Shown: one piece after another, positions 9,928 through 21,173 of the stretch | Numbering within the stretch: position 1 is the first letter of the stretch | Layout: each line of letters begins with the position of its first letter | Source of the DNA: Rhizodiscina lignyota | Lineage: Eukaryota; Ascomycota; Dothideomycetes; Aulographales; Rhizodiscinaceae | Assembly (NCBI GenBank): GCA_010015805.1 | Contig: ML978124.1 | Span: 2,170,001 to 2,234,000 of the forward strand | Direction of reading: 5' to 3' | DNA length: 64,000 bases | Made by a program: the position numbers and the translations under genes | Notes under the pieces: generated by a model | Seen by the model: the letters and a program-made list of their open reading frames with translations, nothing else | Database searches by the model: none | What the model was told of the DNA's origin: nothing

Positions 9928-11168
9928 AGTATCGATGAAGGCGAGGACAACCGTCTTGGATGATCAGATGTCGCCAAAAGTTGCGAAGCTAGGGCTAGCA
10001 TCACCAAAGTTTGTCTCACCGGATTAACTTCGGGATATTCTTGCGTCGTCTGATGTTTACTCGGTGAGAAGCAGCCAAGACACCACCTTCAACCAAATTG
10101 CCAACGTTGATAGGTATTCAATGATTTATCTAGTGAGTTTTGGAAAACACTGGTTTTTGCCTCCCGTTGTCGCTTTTAATTTATCAGTCTTGGTTGTAGA
10201 ATTAGAAGGCATTCTTGCTTGAGAGCTGGAAAATAGGACCATGGGAACAACGGCGGGCCATTGTAGAGGAAACGCCACTAGTTTGGGGCCTGCAGGTATC
10301 CTATCGGGCCGTATTCGGGCCGACCTCATCTTGTCGTATCTTGCCCAAATCGCTCAGAGTGATCTGCTGTCTTCCTCTAACTAAGATGAGTTCTCGTTCA
10401 TTCTATCTTGTATCTTGTAAGCTTTCATACTACATTCTAGACTCGCTGAGCCTCTGGATTCATCGAAGCGCCTCAGCAAGATCTACATCCACAAATGTTA
10501 GCCATCTGCTCGCTCTGCTCTTGGAACCCTATTCTGTACAACAGTGGCTTTGAAACCACATGAAAATCTTCTGCTCGCTTACAGCATGTCTCACATTCAG
10601 CTTCAACCTCTCAGGAGCAATAACAGCGGCGACTGTTCCGTTCTGATTTCTCGCCCTACAAAGCCTCAAGCAGCCCACTGACGAGGGTCTAGGGTGTCTA
10701 GGCCAGGATGAGAAGCACAATATCTTCGATTATCTCCGCTCTGTGATGAAGCAGGTTGTGCAAGCCGCTGCATCTGCCTGGTTAGTTTTCGCATGTGCCA
10801 CTGCTGCTGCAATTGACCGCATACCTTGTCGATGGCGAAAATCATTTGCTCATAAGTGATGCTCCGTAAGTGCCTCCGGGTCTTGGCTCGTTGAAGTCGC
10901 ACAAGACTCGTAAGCTTTTGTCAGGAGGCTTTTTCTCTTTGGTTTCAGATGTGCTCCCTTTCCAGCTACACTGATAGCAACTGATATGGTCTTTGGATCA
11001 ATCAAGACAAGCCTTTTTACATCAACATCAGCCCTCATGGTTTTGCATATTTACCAACCATTGGACTGCCGTTACCATCGACCACTTGAGCGACCCAGTT
11101 TGAACATCTGAACCTCTACCGCGAATTCATACAGTTAATTGGGGTCCACCGGATCCTCTCGAATTACA
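9928..11168. other. Intergenic, about 1.2 kb
   Basis: No ORF with convincing composition on either strand, and no repeat seen. It holds the promoter of the CTNNBL1-like gene and of the small membrane protein at 11169. Confidence 0.35.
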
Positions 11169-11627
11169 ATGTCCGAAAACGACGACTCGAGATGGACAGG
11201 CTGGCAACCCCTCCTGGTCAGCCTCGTAATATGTGCCGTCCTCATCCTTCTCGTTGGCCTCGGAGTCTGGTGGCATAGAATGCATCGATCGAGCCTTCGA
11301 GAAATCCAAGATTCACGCGTCCCAACACCTCTTCGCAACAGAACACCGGATGCTCTCCACGATAGCGCCGTTGAATTGAACCGAGACTCCCTCGCTGGGA
11401 GCACGCTGCCTGTTAAGCGATCTTGGTGGCGTATATCTGAAGGGCCGGTCAAATCAGATAAGGGTACATACGAGAGAACTCAAATAGAAGATACAGCGGA
11501 GTGAGCAAGCCTCAGCGGGCCAGAAATCTGTTTGAGATATAGCATAAGCTAACAATACCACAGTGAAACATTGGGCCCCGGGATTGAAAGCCATCAAAGA
11601 CCTTTTACAACCCTACCTGCCTTGTAG
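11169..11627 (+). CDS. Small single-pass membrane protein, unknown function
   Basis: Two exons (11169-11500, 11564-11627), 131 residues. The ATG at 11169 is in good context (TTACAATGTC). A transmembrane segment spans about residues 13-34 (LLVSLVICAVLILLVGLGVW), followed by basic residues (HRMHR), so the tail is probably cytosolic. The tail is polar and Ser/Thr/Arg-rich. Without the intron the frame ends at TGA immediately after a consensus donor (GGA|GTGAGC). Splicing to CCACAG at 11563, with a CTAAC branch site, extends the tail by 21 residues. I do not recognise a family. A second small membrane protein follows on the same strand. Confidence 0.55.
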
Positions 11628-12278
11628 AAAGCAAACTCGGCCAAGAGCTCACGCAAAAGAGCATCTTGATATGCAGAGATAGATCGAATGGATACGATAC
11701 GACACGAGTTCAATACCAATATCAACGGTATATAATTTACATCCCACATAACGTTCATTTCGAGAAATAGTATTTCTCTGCATATAAATTAGCGTCTAAT
11801 ACATGATTTAACGAGCTTCAGAAGTTCCATTTCCCAGTTTCATGTTCGTGCAGTCTCCCGAATTCGCATGAGCTTGTGCGGCACAGCAATGCAGCGATCC
11901 GCCATCAGCCACGCTCGTTTCATTTCCCTACCTGATAAATAGCGCAAAGCATGGGAAGAGACGGATGCCTGTAATTGTTGATATTCTGTTGCCTTATGGC
12001 CTTTCAGCATGCTACCCAGAGGGCTGGACACCGACACCTCCCCGATATCTCGAGCGCTCCTCTTTTGTGGCTGAGATTTCACCCCGTCCAATAGCGCATT
12101 AGATTTATTCCTCTGCTTCCATTACCTCAATACATGTCTCCTCTAGAGTCTAACGTATCCTCGAGGATCTGAGTATGACAGCCCTCGCAGACAATCATGG
12201 ATACGCTCAGCTCCACTTCATCGATACGAAGCCGACCTCCCTCGCTCGAAGCAACAACCACAATGCAAATGGTCAGTC
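11628..12278. other. Intergenic, 650 bp
   Basis: No convincing gene. An upstream ATG at about 12198 begins a short Ser/Arg-rich peptide that cannot be spliced in frame onto the next gene. Confidence 0.35.
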
Positions 12279-12779
12279 ATGCATTTCTGGAGCTCCGTTA
12301 ACAGTAACTCAACTCCCAGCTCAGCCGACAAACCGTCGCTAGCTCGTCGTGATCCCTCGATCAATGCCGGGGCCATCGTAGTCCCCCTCGTCAGCCTCTT
12401 CCTCCTCGCACTAGTCGCGGCTTTCATCATACGTCACAAAATCCGCGAGCGGAAAGCCATGGACGGCTTTCTCCCAGTGATGCGACCGCCGCCAATCTTA
12501 CCACCGCCGCGCGACGGCGCTACAGAGCTAGACGCGAGCTGCACCCATACGCCGGCTGAGCTCCCAGCGCACGTGCCAGGGTGGAGGATATTTGGAAAAC
12601 GAGTGAGTTGTTTGGCGGTTTCTACGAGCCTGCTCAGCAGGGCAGTCCTAGCAACGAGACCAGTGGCGAGGCGGAAGTTGGACGGACAGGTGTCAGGCCT
12701 GCGATTCACAGCAGAGGAGTCTTCAGATAAGAGAGTTGGAGTCGTTAAAGTAATACACCTGTCGGGTAGCCGCACCTGA
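12279..12779 (+). CDS. Small single-pass membrane protein, probably frameshifted in the C-terminal part
   Basis: ORF of 166 codons. The N-terminal half looks real: a Ser-rich start, RRDPSINAGAIVV, a transmembrane segment at about residues 30-51 and a basic stop-transfer RHKIRERK, then a Pro-rich linker. After about position 12575 the annotated frame becomes uncharacteristic. A different frame of the same strand reads as ordinary protein (EDIWKTSELFGGFYEPAQQG...) and ends at TAA 12728-12730. The switch falls at a GGG run (12579-12581), which suggests a one-base deletion in the genome or an assembly error. Function unknown. The pairing with the gene at 11169 may be chance. Confidence 0.5.
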   Translation: MHFWSSVNSNSTPSSADKPSLARRDPSINAGAIVVPLVSLFLLALVAAFIIRHKIRERKAMDGFLPVMRPPPILPPPRDGATELDASCTHTPAELPAHVPGWRIFGKRVSCLAVSTSLLSRAVLATRPVARRKLDGQVSGLRFTAEESSDKRVGVVKVIHLSGSRT

Positions 12780-13421
12780 TATGTAGGAAGTCTAGGAAAG
12801 ACGTCCACGATATTTATGACATAATCTTATCAATGGTAGGGAGCGATGCCTTCCGCTTGAACTGCTCCGCAGCAACACGTTTGAACGCAGCAGAAGCCAC
12901 CTCAACCCACCGCCTAGCATTGCACTACTTTGACTTGCTTTTATGGCAGGCGTACTTAGCAATTCTTCACCGCGAGCAATTGCAGTAATGTTGATGTCAT
13001 GTCATGTTACGGCTCTTTCCAGCGCCCACGCAGTATTTCTCATTCCGCTCTATATACATCTGCAAATCCGTGGCTTGCGCTCAGCTGATAGCACACAAAG
13101 GTGTCTTCGAAGCCGACAGCGCCTCTGGGTATCCAAAATAGTCGTATGTACATCGCAATCTTTCTCTCGTTCGGAATCCGTGCTCTTCCTCGTTAGGCCG
13201 CACTGACGCGGCCCGCATTCCGCATTACATTGCGAATGCTGCTGCCCTTCAAAACAATACAATTAGTGAACGTCATGGGCCCGAGCCGGGGCGCACAATG
13301 CAGGTTATATCCCAACGCGTAACGACCGTATCGAATGCAATATTTCTCTTGCCGTCTCTTCCAAGTGCCAATAGCCTCCTCAAACACATTATCCCCAAGT
13401 AGTAGGTCCTCGCTCTCTAGC
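12780..13421. other. Intergenic between convergent genes, about 640 bp
   Basis: Short ORFs only. No recognisable feature. Confidence 0.35.
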
Positions 13422-14956
13422 TCAAAGATTATCGCAAATAGCACCATACTTCCTCGCCGTCAGCGGCTGCGGGAAGACGCCGGCGTCGATGAGCGCGAAC
13501 GCGTCCCACTCGTGCGCGGCCTCGGTCTTGAAGTTCCAGAAGCACCAGCCTTGGGTGCGCTGCTCGAACGCCTCCATCTGCGCCTCGATGTAGCCGCGCG
13601 TGTCGTCCTTGTACCACTGCGGCCAGTTCTTCACGTTGTTGTACATGCCGCACGAGCCGACCTTTGTGGAGCCGGGGTAGGTGCCGTCGTAGCGGGCGCC
13701 GATTCTATAGCCTAGAGGGGGGAGTATATTAGCAGGCGTTCAATGGGCGAGATTTAGTAAGGAAGAGGATATTCGTACCATTAAGCGCAGGCGCGCAATC
13801 TGTCATTGCGGCCGACCACTCCCCAACGAAGGTCCACTTGTCTGCGTCGCTGTATGCACCGGCGCGATTGCACACCGCCTGCCTGTGCTGCCATGGCACC
13901 ATCGCGATATCGCCATCGGAGAAGACTTGATACTCGTGATGGTCGACAGCAACATTCTGCGCATTGCCGTCGGACGGCGTCAGGAAACCGTTCCACTCAT
14001 CCGGCTGGCGGAAGGCATCATGAAGAACGACGGTGGTGTCTGACGTCTTGCGCGTGTTCTTGAAGCCCTGGCGGTAGAAGGTATAGATATCGGGGACACT
14101 GAGGGCGGGCGAGAAGGGCTCGTTCAGCAGCTCGATTCCAGCGACGACGTCTTGGTAGGAGGGCTTCGCATATTTGGACGAGATAGTCTGGAGGATCTTG
14201 AGTGTCCTCTGGGCAGTTGGCCCACCAGCGCCGCCTTTTAGCCAGCCGATCTGCGATACTGGCAATCGTTCTCCAGAATTGTCGTAACCGTTTTGACTAC
14301 CAGGTGCACCATGGAGGTCGATGATCACCTTAAGCGGCGGGTTCGTGGTCCTAGCCCAGCCAATGGCCTTGTCGAGGTAGGGCGCAGCGCCCTTAACATA
14401 CGGCGTGTTGGCGTTGTCGTAGGCCCAGAAACCGATTGGGATGCGGACGACGTTGAAGCCGGATGAAGCGATCTTCTGGAAATCGGAGAATGTACACCAG
14501 GTGTCCCAGTGCTTCTTTAGGATGCCTGGTGCACTCTTGGGGAGCTTCTTCCCGAGTGTGTATTCGTCGACTATTTTGAGAGACTGATCAACTTTCTGGA
14601 AGATTGAAGGTGTGATCCACCTGAAGTGTACGTCAGCATTATAGAAAGCTCTTCCTACCAGATGAGGATCTATTGTAAGGCATGCCATTATGTTGACAGC
14701 TGCACGGTGGGGAGCATAAGGTGAATAAGACTTACGGTTCCAGGACGAGCCATCCTCCAACATTGATGCCTCGAATCTTTTCACCGCCCCAATTGAAGTC
14801 GACTTTCCGTTCCTCTCTACAAAAGGTCGTTAGCGCACCTCCATAGTAGCTTCATCGGCTGCACTATTATAGTGTACCGAGATAGGCAACTTACAATGGC
14901 ACCGAGAGAGCTGCTTGAGCGGCAACAAGGGCAGTGAGAGCCAGCCGGAGAAACAT
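13422..14956 (-). CDS. Secreted glucan 1,3-beta-glucosidase (exo-beta-1,3-glucanase, GH5)
   Basis: Four exons, complement of join(13422-13711, 13779-14620, 14736-14816, 14895-14956), 424 residues. A signal peptide (MFLRLALTALVAAQAALS) precedes the family's opening block FNWGGEKIRGINVGGWLVLE and PWITPSIF. The catalytic acid/base is Glu215 in LLNEPF and the nucleophile Glu315 in FVGEWSAA. DLHGAPGSQNG and DHHEYQVF are also conserved. The protein ends at FALIDAGVFPQPL plus a short tail. Family members release glucose from the non-reducing end of beta-1,3-glucans during wall remodelling or glucan use outside the cell. All split codons and introns (67-115 nt) are consistent with consensus splice sites. 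Confidence 0.93.
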
Positions 14957-17003
14957 ATTGCTGATATTGGCAGTAATAGCAATATTTTGTCGTTTGATAA
15001 ACCGAAAGGCAACGCACCGCAGCAACCCAAGCCTCGCAACGTCGAACGGCGGATTGCAAGAAGCTCTGCAGAGAAGAAGCGCGTGGGGACGGCGACCAAA
15101 AAATAACAAACGATGATTCAATTGTCCAATGGGCCGAGCTTTGTCTCAGTGTATTTTGCTGTCTTGCAAACAATTGCGGAATGCGCTGATACCACCACCA
15201 ATGATCTGCAGGGTTTCAAGCGTTGCGTTGGAATGCAGCGACCTCGTAAGCTTTGCGACAAGCGAGAATGAGGGAGATTACTCCGTAGAATAGTGATAAC
15301 AAGAGACAAGAGAAACAGCTCAGGATATGAACGATTGGGCTGGGTTTAGCTGTATGTGTCGGCGGGTTCCTGCGCAGCTGTTCCGGTTCCTGGAGGCTGG
15401 CAAAGCACCACTATCTCGATGCAAACAGCCCTGCGGAAGCGAGCGCAGCAGGACGGAAATGGCGAAAGTGAGCGAGTGGAAAAGTGAAGAAATGCATGCG
15501 TGGGAGCAGGAAACGATTTTACTTAACCAAACACGTCTGATAACCTGTTTTCGGCGGAGCTTCGAGGTCGCGTTGCTGCTGGCCACGCTTCCATGTTTGC
15601 AGCGGGTCTGGGTGAGGACGAAGCTGAGAGGCTCCAGTGTTTTCTGCGCAGTGGGTCTCTAATGGATGAGATTCATGCGAAAAGGGGAATGATAGGCCAG
15701 ACAGCACGTCGGCGTGCCTGGCGACAAGGGCCTGCCAACTCTGAGCCAACTTCTTTCGGCCCATTCTCTCGAGCTTTTGCCTGCCGAGCGTTGGCCGTGG
15801 ATGCTTGAGCAGCCTTATGAGGCCTCTGTCATCTCGGTGCCCACGCACGTTGCTATGCAGAGCGCGGTGGCTGTGATTATTGATAAAGCTGCAGCTGAGA
15901 GGAGCTGTCCGTGGCATGTCTGCACCCTTCCTCCGACGCCCGCCCTCTCTTTGGACTGTACGAGCAGCGGAATTGCCGCCATCCGCGAGCCGCGCTGGCA
16001 AAGCTCTTGTCGTTGATATTGACACGGCCGACTCTGGCAGTGATGTGCAGCGATGCAGGTTGAGGGAGAGGCGCTGGAAGGCTAGGGGTTCCACAGCCAC
16101 CATCGAGGCACGGCAAGCCAATCTGGAAGGCAGCGGCCACTGACAAGGTGGCGTCCAAGCCTCTGAAACGACCTTATTAATGCGCGAGGCCCTGCCGTCG
16201 ATCTGCGAGTGATAAGGCGCGCGTCGCGTTGCAGCTCTTCATTTAATCGCGATGCACACATTGAAGCGACTTCGGCAGCTTGGAGTCGTGAGAGAGGATC
16301 ACTGCTCATCGTTCCACTTCCCATCCACATGCTCCTTCACATGTTCGATGGCACGAATGCAGGGGGAGACATTAGCGTCGCGTGGGAAAAGGCTTGTTTC
16401 CTCGCCTCCCGTCTGTTTTTAGCACGATACCTTGCCGCCTCGTGTCCGAGAGACACCTGCAATCCTTCTGAAACAAAGCTACATGAGCATTTTCTGCAAT
16501 CAGTTCAAAGTTGCGCGCCGAAAGAGATTCTGTCAATGAAGAGCAATACGCTCGGAGATATTGGACTCATATTATCTCGCATAGATCACTCCTGAATCAA
16601 ACCTTTCGTCTTAAAGTCAAATCGTCTCTTAGCTCTCGATCTCTGTTTTCCATTTGCGATCTTCTTCTTTGCTTATAAACAGCATCCGCAAGGATAATCT
16701 CTTTAAGAGCGCTACGCATTCAGTGCAGATTGTGCAGATTGTATGATGGATCTCATAGACGTTGCTTCGCTTAGGCGCAGAGGAAGCATTCAATGATGCG
16801 CGGAATCTAGTTCTACAGTTTGCTCATACTTGCAGAGCTCCATGGGCTTGCGCAGGAAAGCATCTTCCACTAGGCTCGCCCTGCATGCAGAGGTATTGCG
16901 CAAGTATACACTCTCACTCGAGGCGTGGCTTCTCTTATTGATGGAGGATGTATTCGAGGCTACCCGAACTGTGGTAACGGGGCTCGACTGGGCTTACGGA
17001 AAT

Positions 17004-17345
17004 TCACGAGCCCGTCCGATTGACCATCTCCGACGACGTCCGCACCATCTGCAGAGGGTAGAGCTCTGACTCTTTTGGCTCCGAGCGAGAGAGTGGTTCG
17101 GCTTCAGAGTCGAGGGCAACGCCAGGTTCTGATAGCTGACCCGATAGTTGCGACCGTTCCACAGCTCGTGATTGACGATGTTCGTGGTCTCCAGAGCGCT
17201 CAGCGGCCTAGAACGGAACATGCGATCGCGCGACTTTCCTCCAAGCGTTCACTCTCGCGCGCTTATTCCCTTCTTCTAGAATGTAGCCGTCCAAGTATCC
17301 GAAATCTCGGAGGCGATAGTCCCAGGCGTGAAGCGCGCTAGATCT
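17004..17345 (-). pseudogene. Coding-like fragment interrupted by one TAG, unknown origin
   Basis: On the minus strand one frame reads HAWDYRLRDFGYLDGYILEE and continues basic. It meets TAG at 17208-17210, then continues polar and acidic (SEAEPLSRSEPKESELYPLQ) to TGA at 17004-17006. The stop could be removed by a 46-nt intron (GTGAAC to TTCTAG), which joins the two halves in frame. The piece could therefore be the 3' end of a living gene whose upstream exons I cannot find, or a relic. No family recognised. Confidence 0.25.
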
Positions 17346-17534
17346 TTACTCTTGTACAAATCTCACTTGTATTTGACGACACTCTCGCTCGCTCATGTTC
17401 CAGGGCTCTCCAGCCAAGTCGTTTGATCTATAAAGTCGTCTAGTCGTATACGTTCGCGCTTGAAGCTTAGAGAAGGATCCTTCGGCGAGCAATCACAATT
17501 CACACTCAAGCCGACAAATTCCTTTCCGAGTCAG

Positions 17535-17585
17535 CACTCTACAGCTCCTGCTCAAAGCTAGGCGGCCAAGTCAAACACACTCCGG
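17535..17585 (+). repeat. Diverged direct repeat, copy 1
   Basis: About 50 bp resembling 17699-17750, with an identical core CAAGTCAAACACA and most differences being C/T. It includes an AGCTCC segment and a GCGG segment before the core. Confidence 0.5.
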
Positions 17586-17698
17586 ATTATAGATGATCGA
17601 AGCTCTAGAGGTGCTCTCACCTGCCTTGAAAAGGGAGACTTATTTGCTTTATTATGTTATAACCATACCCGTCCCCCGCCTCTATCACGCACTACTTA

Positions 17699-17750
17699 GC
17701 CTTCTATAGCTCCCGTTGAAAGCCGTGCGGTCAAGTCAAACACATTCTGG
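17699..17750 (+). repeat. Diverged direct repeat, copy 2
   Basis: Partner of the copy at 17535-17585, about 165 bp downstream in the same orientation. Shares the 13-bp core and the flanking AGCTCC and GCGG segments. Confidence 0.5.
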
Positions 17751-18519
17751 TACAAACATAACTGTATTTTCGTATGTCAGCACAAATTTGTTCGGTAGAC
17801 TCCGAACACCTCCCAAGGCATCCTCCATCTATAATCGAGGTAGCATCTTTCACGAACAGACTTGGCCGCTTGTTCACCTCCAAATACAAAACACGGGACT
17901 GTTTTACTCTGCCCATGGATCCGGCGCATAGTCTTCGAACGGTAGTCTCACGCTCACACTCACTTGTAGTAGGCCTAGAAGTCCTTGCAAGAAGCTGGAC
18001 AGACCGTGCAAGAATGCCTGACAGCCTAGTACGAATGCGTTGCTATTTTGGTATGTTTGATCGACGAATGAGACGTCGATACGAAGTCTTGCCACATATT
18101 TCCATGACAGTTATTCTGCGCCCGAATCCATTGCGACTTCACGTTCTTGAAGCGAAAAGATGCCCGGAGAAATCGAGATTTCAAAAGTTTGTAGAGCGCG
18201 GCCACGTTGTAGCGAGAAGCAAAGCTTGCTCTTCAGGAAGAGTGGGAGCATTGCTAGAAGTTTGGTTACAATTGATCAGAAGTGTGTTTAACCTAGGTGC
18301 GCAGTCTGAAGTAGAGGGTATGAAGGTCCGTCTCGCGCTGGTAGACCTGAAGAGCGGGCTTGGCTGTAATGCAGCAAGGCAGGCAAGTTTTGCTCCTTAA
18401 CACAAGCGGTAACAGCTCTGGAGCCTTGTTTATCTACGCTTTGGAGTGTATTTGACATTGATGCACGACTTTGAATAGAAGCTGCACAGCAGCCTCAAGA
18501 CATCAAGTACCCCAGCAGC

Positions 18520-19701
18520 TCATGCCGCTAGAGCTTTAATGAATGCTCGACTTTCGCTCCCTTCTGTGACCTTGGATATTGGAGTCAGATGCGCTCCCTC
18601 ATTTCCAGGGCCTTCGGCTTCCTGAAGCTGCCGAACATAAGCCTGAGCCACTCTGATCCAAACACCCTTCTCCGCTGTACTTGCACTCGCGCCTTGCCAG
18701 ACCCATATAGCCTTGCCGGTGTCGAGGATAAAGAGATCATTACCGTCGAGGTCTTCGTTGGAGATGTCGCCTTCCTTGACCAATCCGAACTCCAGCTTGC
18801 CGGAGGCGTCGCTGAGGCGGAACAGCCTGCGTGGTCGTCCGTCTGCTTCGCTTCGCGTGAGCGGTCTCGAAGCTTTGAAAGACGGCTGGTCCGTCTCACC
18901 ACCTCCCAACAAGTTGACAACAAGACGGGATCTTGACTCTGCTTGTGAAAGAACCTCGACATCCACGTGCTTCGCAATGGTCATATCGTGGACCACCTGT
19001 GCTGCCTTGGCCTTCTCCATCGGACTGCATTTCTTGCCTTGCCAGACCCAGATCTTGTCGCCGCGATCAAGCACAAAAACATCGTCTTCGTCGAGGCTCT
19101 CCCACGTCGGCTCGACCTCGTGAACGACGATCGAGTCGGTACGGCCAGCAGCCGGATGCTTGAAGATGCGCAACAGCGTGAGAGTCTCCTTTGGCTTCTC
19201 CTCTTCCACGTGCGTGAATCCAGAGCGGACACCTCCTTTCAGAATCTGCAGACGTGGGAAAAGAGCGACGAAGTTCTCCGAGGGCTGCTGCTGGATCTCG
19301 CGGTACTGAGTCGCAACGCCGTGCAAGAATTCGTCCAACTCGACCGTCTTGTACGCGGCGGTACCTGCTTCATCTTGCGAGGTCTTGCTGCCGAGCCAGA
19401 AGAAGATATCGTGGGCGAGCTTCTCTTCCTCCTTGCCGCCGATTTTGTAAGAGTGCAGTACGATATAGCTGTCGCCGTCGTAGAACTGGCCGTATTTGTT
19501 CTTGGGCCAAGGGACTACCTCGAAGTCCTCGATTCGCCAGATCCGCAAGCCGGCCTGTCCCACTTGACCGTCATTCCAAGCGGGCTCTGTTGCGGCTGAC
19601 TTGTACTTGACGTCGTGGTCGATGTTTGTCCCAATCAGCTCAACGTTGCTATCCTTTACATCGTACTCTTTTAGATGTACTAGGCCCTCATGTGGTGGCA
19701 T
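18520..19701 (-). CDS. Gelsolin-family actin-binding protein (severin-like)
   Basis: Intronless 393-residue ORF from ATG 19701 to the stop at 18520. The N-terminus (MPPHEGLVHLKEYDVKDSNV) leads into three gelsolin repeats. These are seen as GLRIWRIEDFEVVPWP...GDSYIVLHSYK...DIFFWLG, then LLRIFKHPAAG...DVFVLDRGDKIWVWQG, then LFRLSDASGK...DLFILDTGKAIWVWQG. Three repeats with no villin headpiece is the severin/fragmin layout, which severs and caps actin filaments in a calcium-dependent way in the cytoplasm. Length fits the family (about 360-400). Tandem repeat locus B lies about 145-400 bp upstream of the start. Confidence 0.93.
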   Translation of the reverse strand: MPPHEGLVHLKEYDVKDSNVELIGTNIDHDVKYKSAATEPAWNDGQVGQAGLRIWRIEDFEVVPWPKNKYGQFYDGDSYIVLHSYKIGGKEEEKLAHDIFFWLGSKTSQDEAGTAAYKTVELDEFLHGVATQYREIQQQPSENFVALFPRLQILKGGVRSGFTHVEEEKPKETLTLLRIFKHPAAGRTDSIVVHEVEPTWESLDEDDVFVLDRGDKIWVWQGKKCSPMEKAKAAQVVHDMTIAKHVDVEVLSQAESRSRLVVNLLGGGETDQPSFKASRPLTRSEADGRPRRLFRLSDASGKLEFGLVKEGDISNEDLDGNDLFILDTGKAIWVWQGASASTAEKGVWIRVAQAYVRQLQEAEGPGNEGAHLTPISKVTEGSESRAFIKALAA

Positions 19702-19846
19702 CTTCTCTGTGTGAAATGCTCAATCTCGCTGAAATACAAGGTCGGAGTGAGTGTGTCAATACTCCAGTGTTCGATGCATCAAATCGCTTCTGAGCCAGAG
19801 ATGGTGGCTGACGGGGCTGAAACGTTTGTTGACGCGGCGGGTCTTG

Positions 19847-20105
19847 GACGAACTGGAACTTGCACATGTAGATCGAGCTGCGATACGATTATGTGCGGGC
19901 GCTCAACTTATGGCTTGCACAGATAGACCGAACATTTTCTTTAATTTAGTGTACTCGCTCGACACTCAGCTTGCGCACATAGATCGAGGTTTTATTCAAT
20001 TATGAGTCCGCGCTGAACCTGCAGCTTGCCTACATGGACAGAGCATTGCCTCAATGGAATGTACTCGCTCAACTTCCAGCTTGCACATGGCCTTTACATT
20101 GGCTC
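19847..20105 (+). repeat. Degenerate tandem repeat, ~55-bp period, locus B (about 5 units)
   Basis: Units start near 19847, 19901, 19957, 20012 and 20067 (spacing 54-56). The best-conserved segments are GCTcaACtTncAGCTTGCaC and ACATAGATCGAG, followed by an AT-rich tail with TTcAATTaTG. Same orientation as locus A. It sits upstream of the gelsolin gene, transcribed away from it. No coding potential seen. Confidence 0.8.
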
Positions 20106-21173
20106 ATCAAGCCGATTTGACCGCGAACTAATTAATAGACGGCAAAGATGAACGCCCGAAGACTCTGTCGTATATATCTAAACAACATTGCCCTCTACAC
20201 CTTCCAAAGCGTGCATTAGGATACACCTTTCCCGCTCAGACCTATCTTCCTCTTGCAAGACCTGCGCTTGCCACGATGAATGGGTTGGACCGGCAACTAG
20301 GTCGCGACTAATTTCGAATATGATATGTTCTGTTGAACATCCATATGCGGCGAAGGCAGTAGCGCGTGAGACAGCTATCATGGGACAATTTCCCCACGCC
20401 ACACAGGGCTCGTCACGAAGTGGCACAGCTGGACGAGTGCGGGTGCAAGGGGCAACGCTGGTGCCCGTAATCATCTTGCAGTACTTGCTCTGTGACTCTC
20501 CGGACAAGAAATAAGAACTGGAAGACCTCCAACAGGGTGAGTGTTCGGCTTATAACTTCTGGCGCAACTCCACGCGGAGCGAGACAAGCTCGGAATTACT
20601 GCAGACTCGTTGCATCACCGGATGAGAAACCAGAGACAAGTAGGCGGCAATCTGTATTATCAACTCAACCTGGAATTTATTGAAAGAGCTGTGCGTGAGA
20701 TTGTATATTTGATGTTCCTGAATTTAGAGGATGAGAGCACCTCGGAGTTTGTAGGAGGTAGATCGCAGGAGTCGTCGTCACGTAGAGGTCTTCGCCGAGA
20801 CAGCTTCCAATCGGATCCACGCAGCCCTCCCCAGGGCAGGAGATCTTTCCGCAGTTCCATCTGGGAAGAATTGGTCAATATAGTTGATTCAGTATCCTTC
20901 TCTTGCATAGCGAACTACTTGTGAGGTTGTTTCTTGATTAACCGCACCCATGCTGATTCCAGCAAGCCGTAACGACTACGGTTGAGCAGCTCTTACACTT
21001 CGAAGTAAACGACACTATCTCCGAAGGTCAGTTCTACGCTCTCTGGAGTATACCTAACATCAACATTCCGTTGAGAGACTTGTACGCGTTATTGATGATA
21101 GAGGCTATACGCCTTGGCTGCTCAATGTCTTGAAAGCTGTGGGGGAACTCTTTTATTCCCGTCCACCTCTAAA
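20106..21173. other. Intergenic, about 1.1 kb
   Basis: An ORF on the minus strand (20178-20507) has a few protein-like stretches (CPMIAVSRATAFAAYGC) but starts only from a non-ATG codon and ends without context. I do not annotate it as a gene. No repeat or RNA seen. Confidence 0.35.

Larger units (their letters stand above)
14957..18519. other. Long gene-poor stretch, about 3.5 kb
   Basis: Several ORFs of 100-200 codons exist on both strands (e.g. minus 15519-16121, plus 17774-18400). Their composition is Arg/Ser/Cys-rich without hydrophobic-core patterns, and none shows a known motif. The stretch holds the diverged direct repeats at 17535-17750 and a degraded coding-like fragment at 17004-17345 (listed separately). 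Confidence 0.4.

Noticed and set aside
15519-16121. 200-codon minus-strand ORF
   Set aside because: Composition (Arg, Ser, His, Pro) lacks hydrophobic-core patterns, overlaps other equally long ORFs, and shows no motif.
17774-18400. 208-codon plus-strand ORF starting with ATG
   Set aside because: Random-looking sequence with no domain or signal. A long ORF in GC-balanced DNA is not evidence enough.
20178-20507. Minus-strand ORF with a few protein-like segments
   Set aside because: It opens only at a non-ATG codon, has no splice partners I can find, and its opposite strand is equally open.
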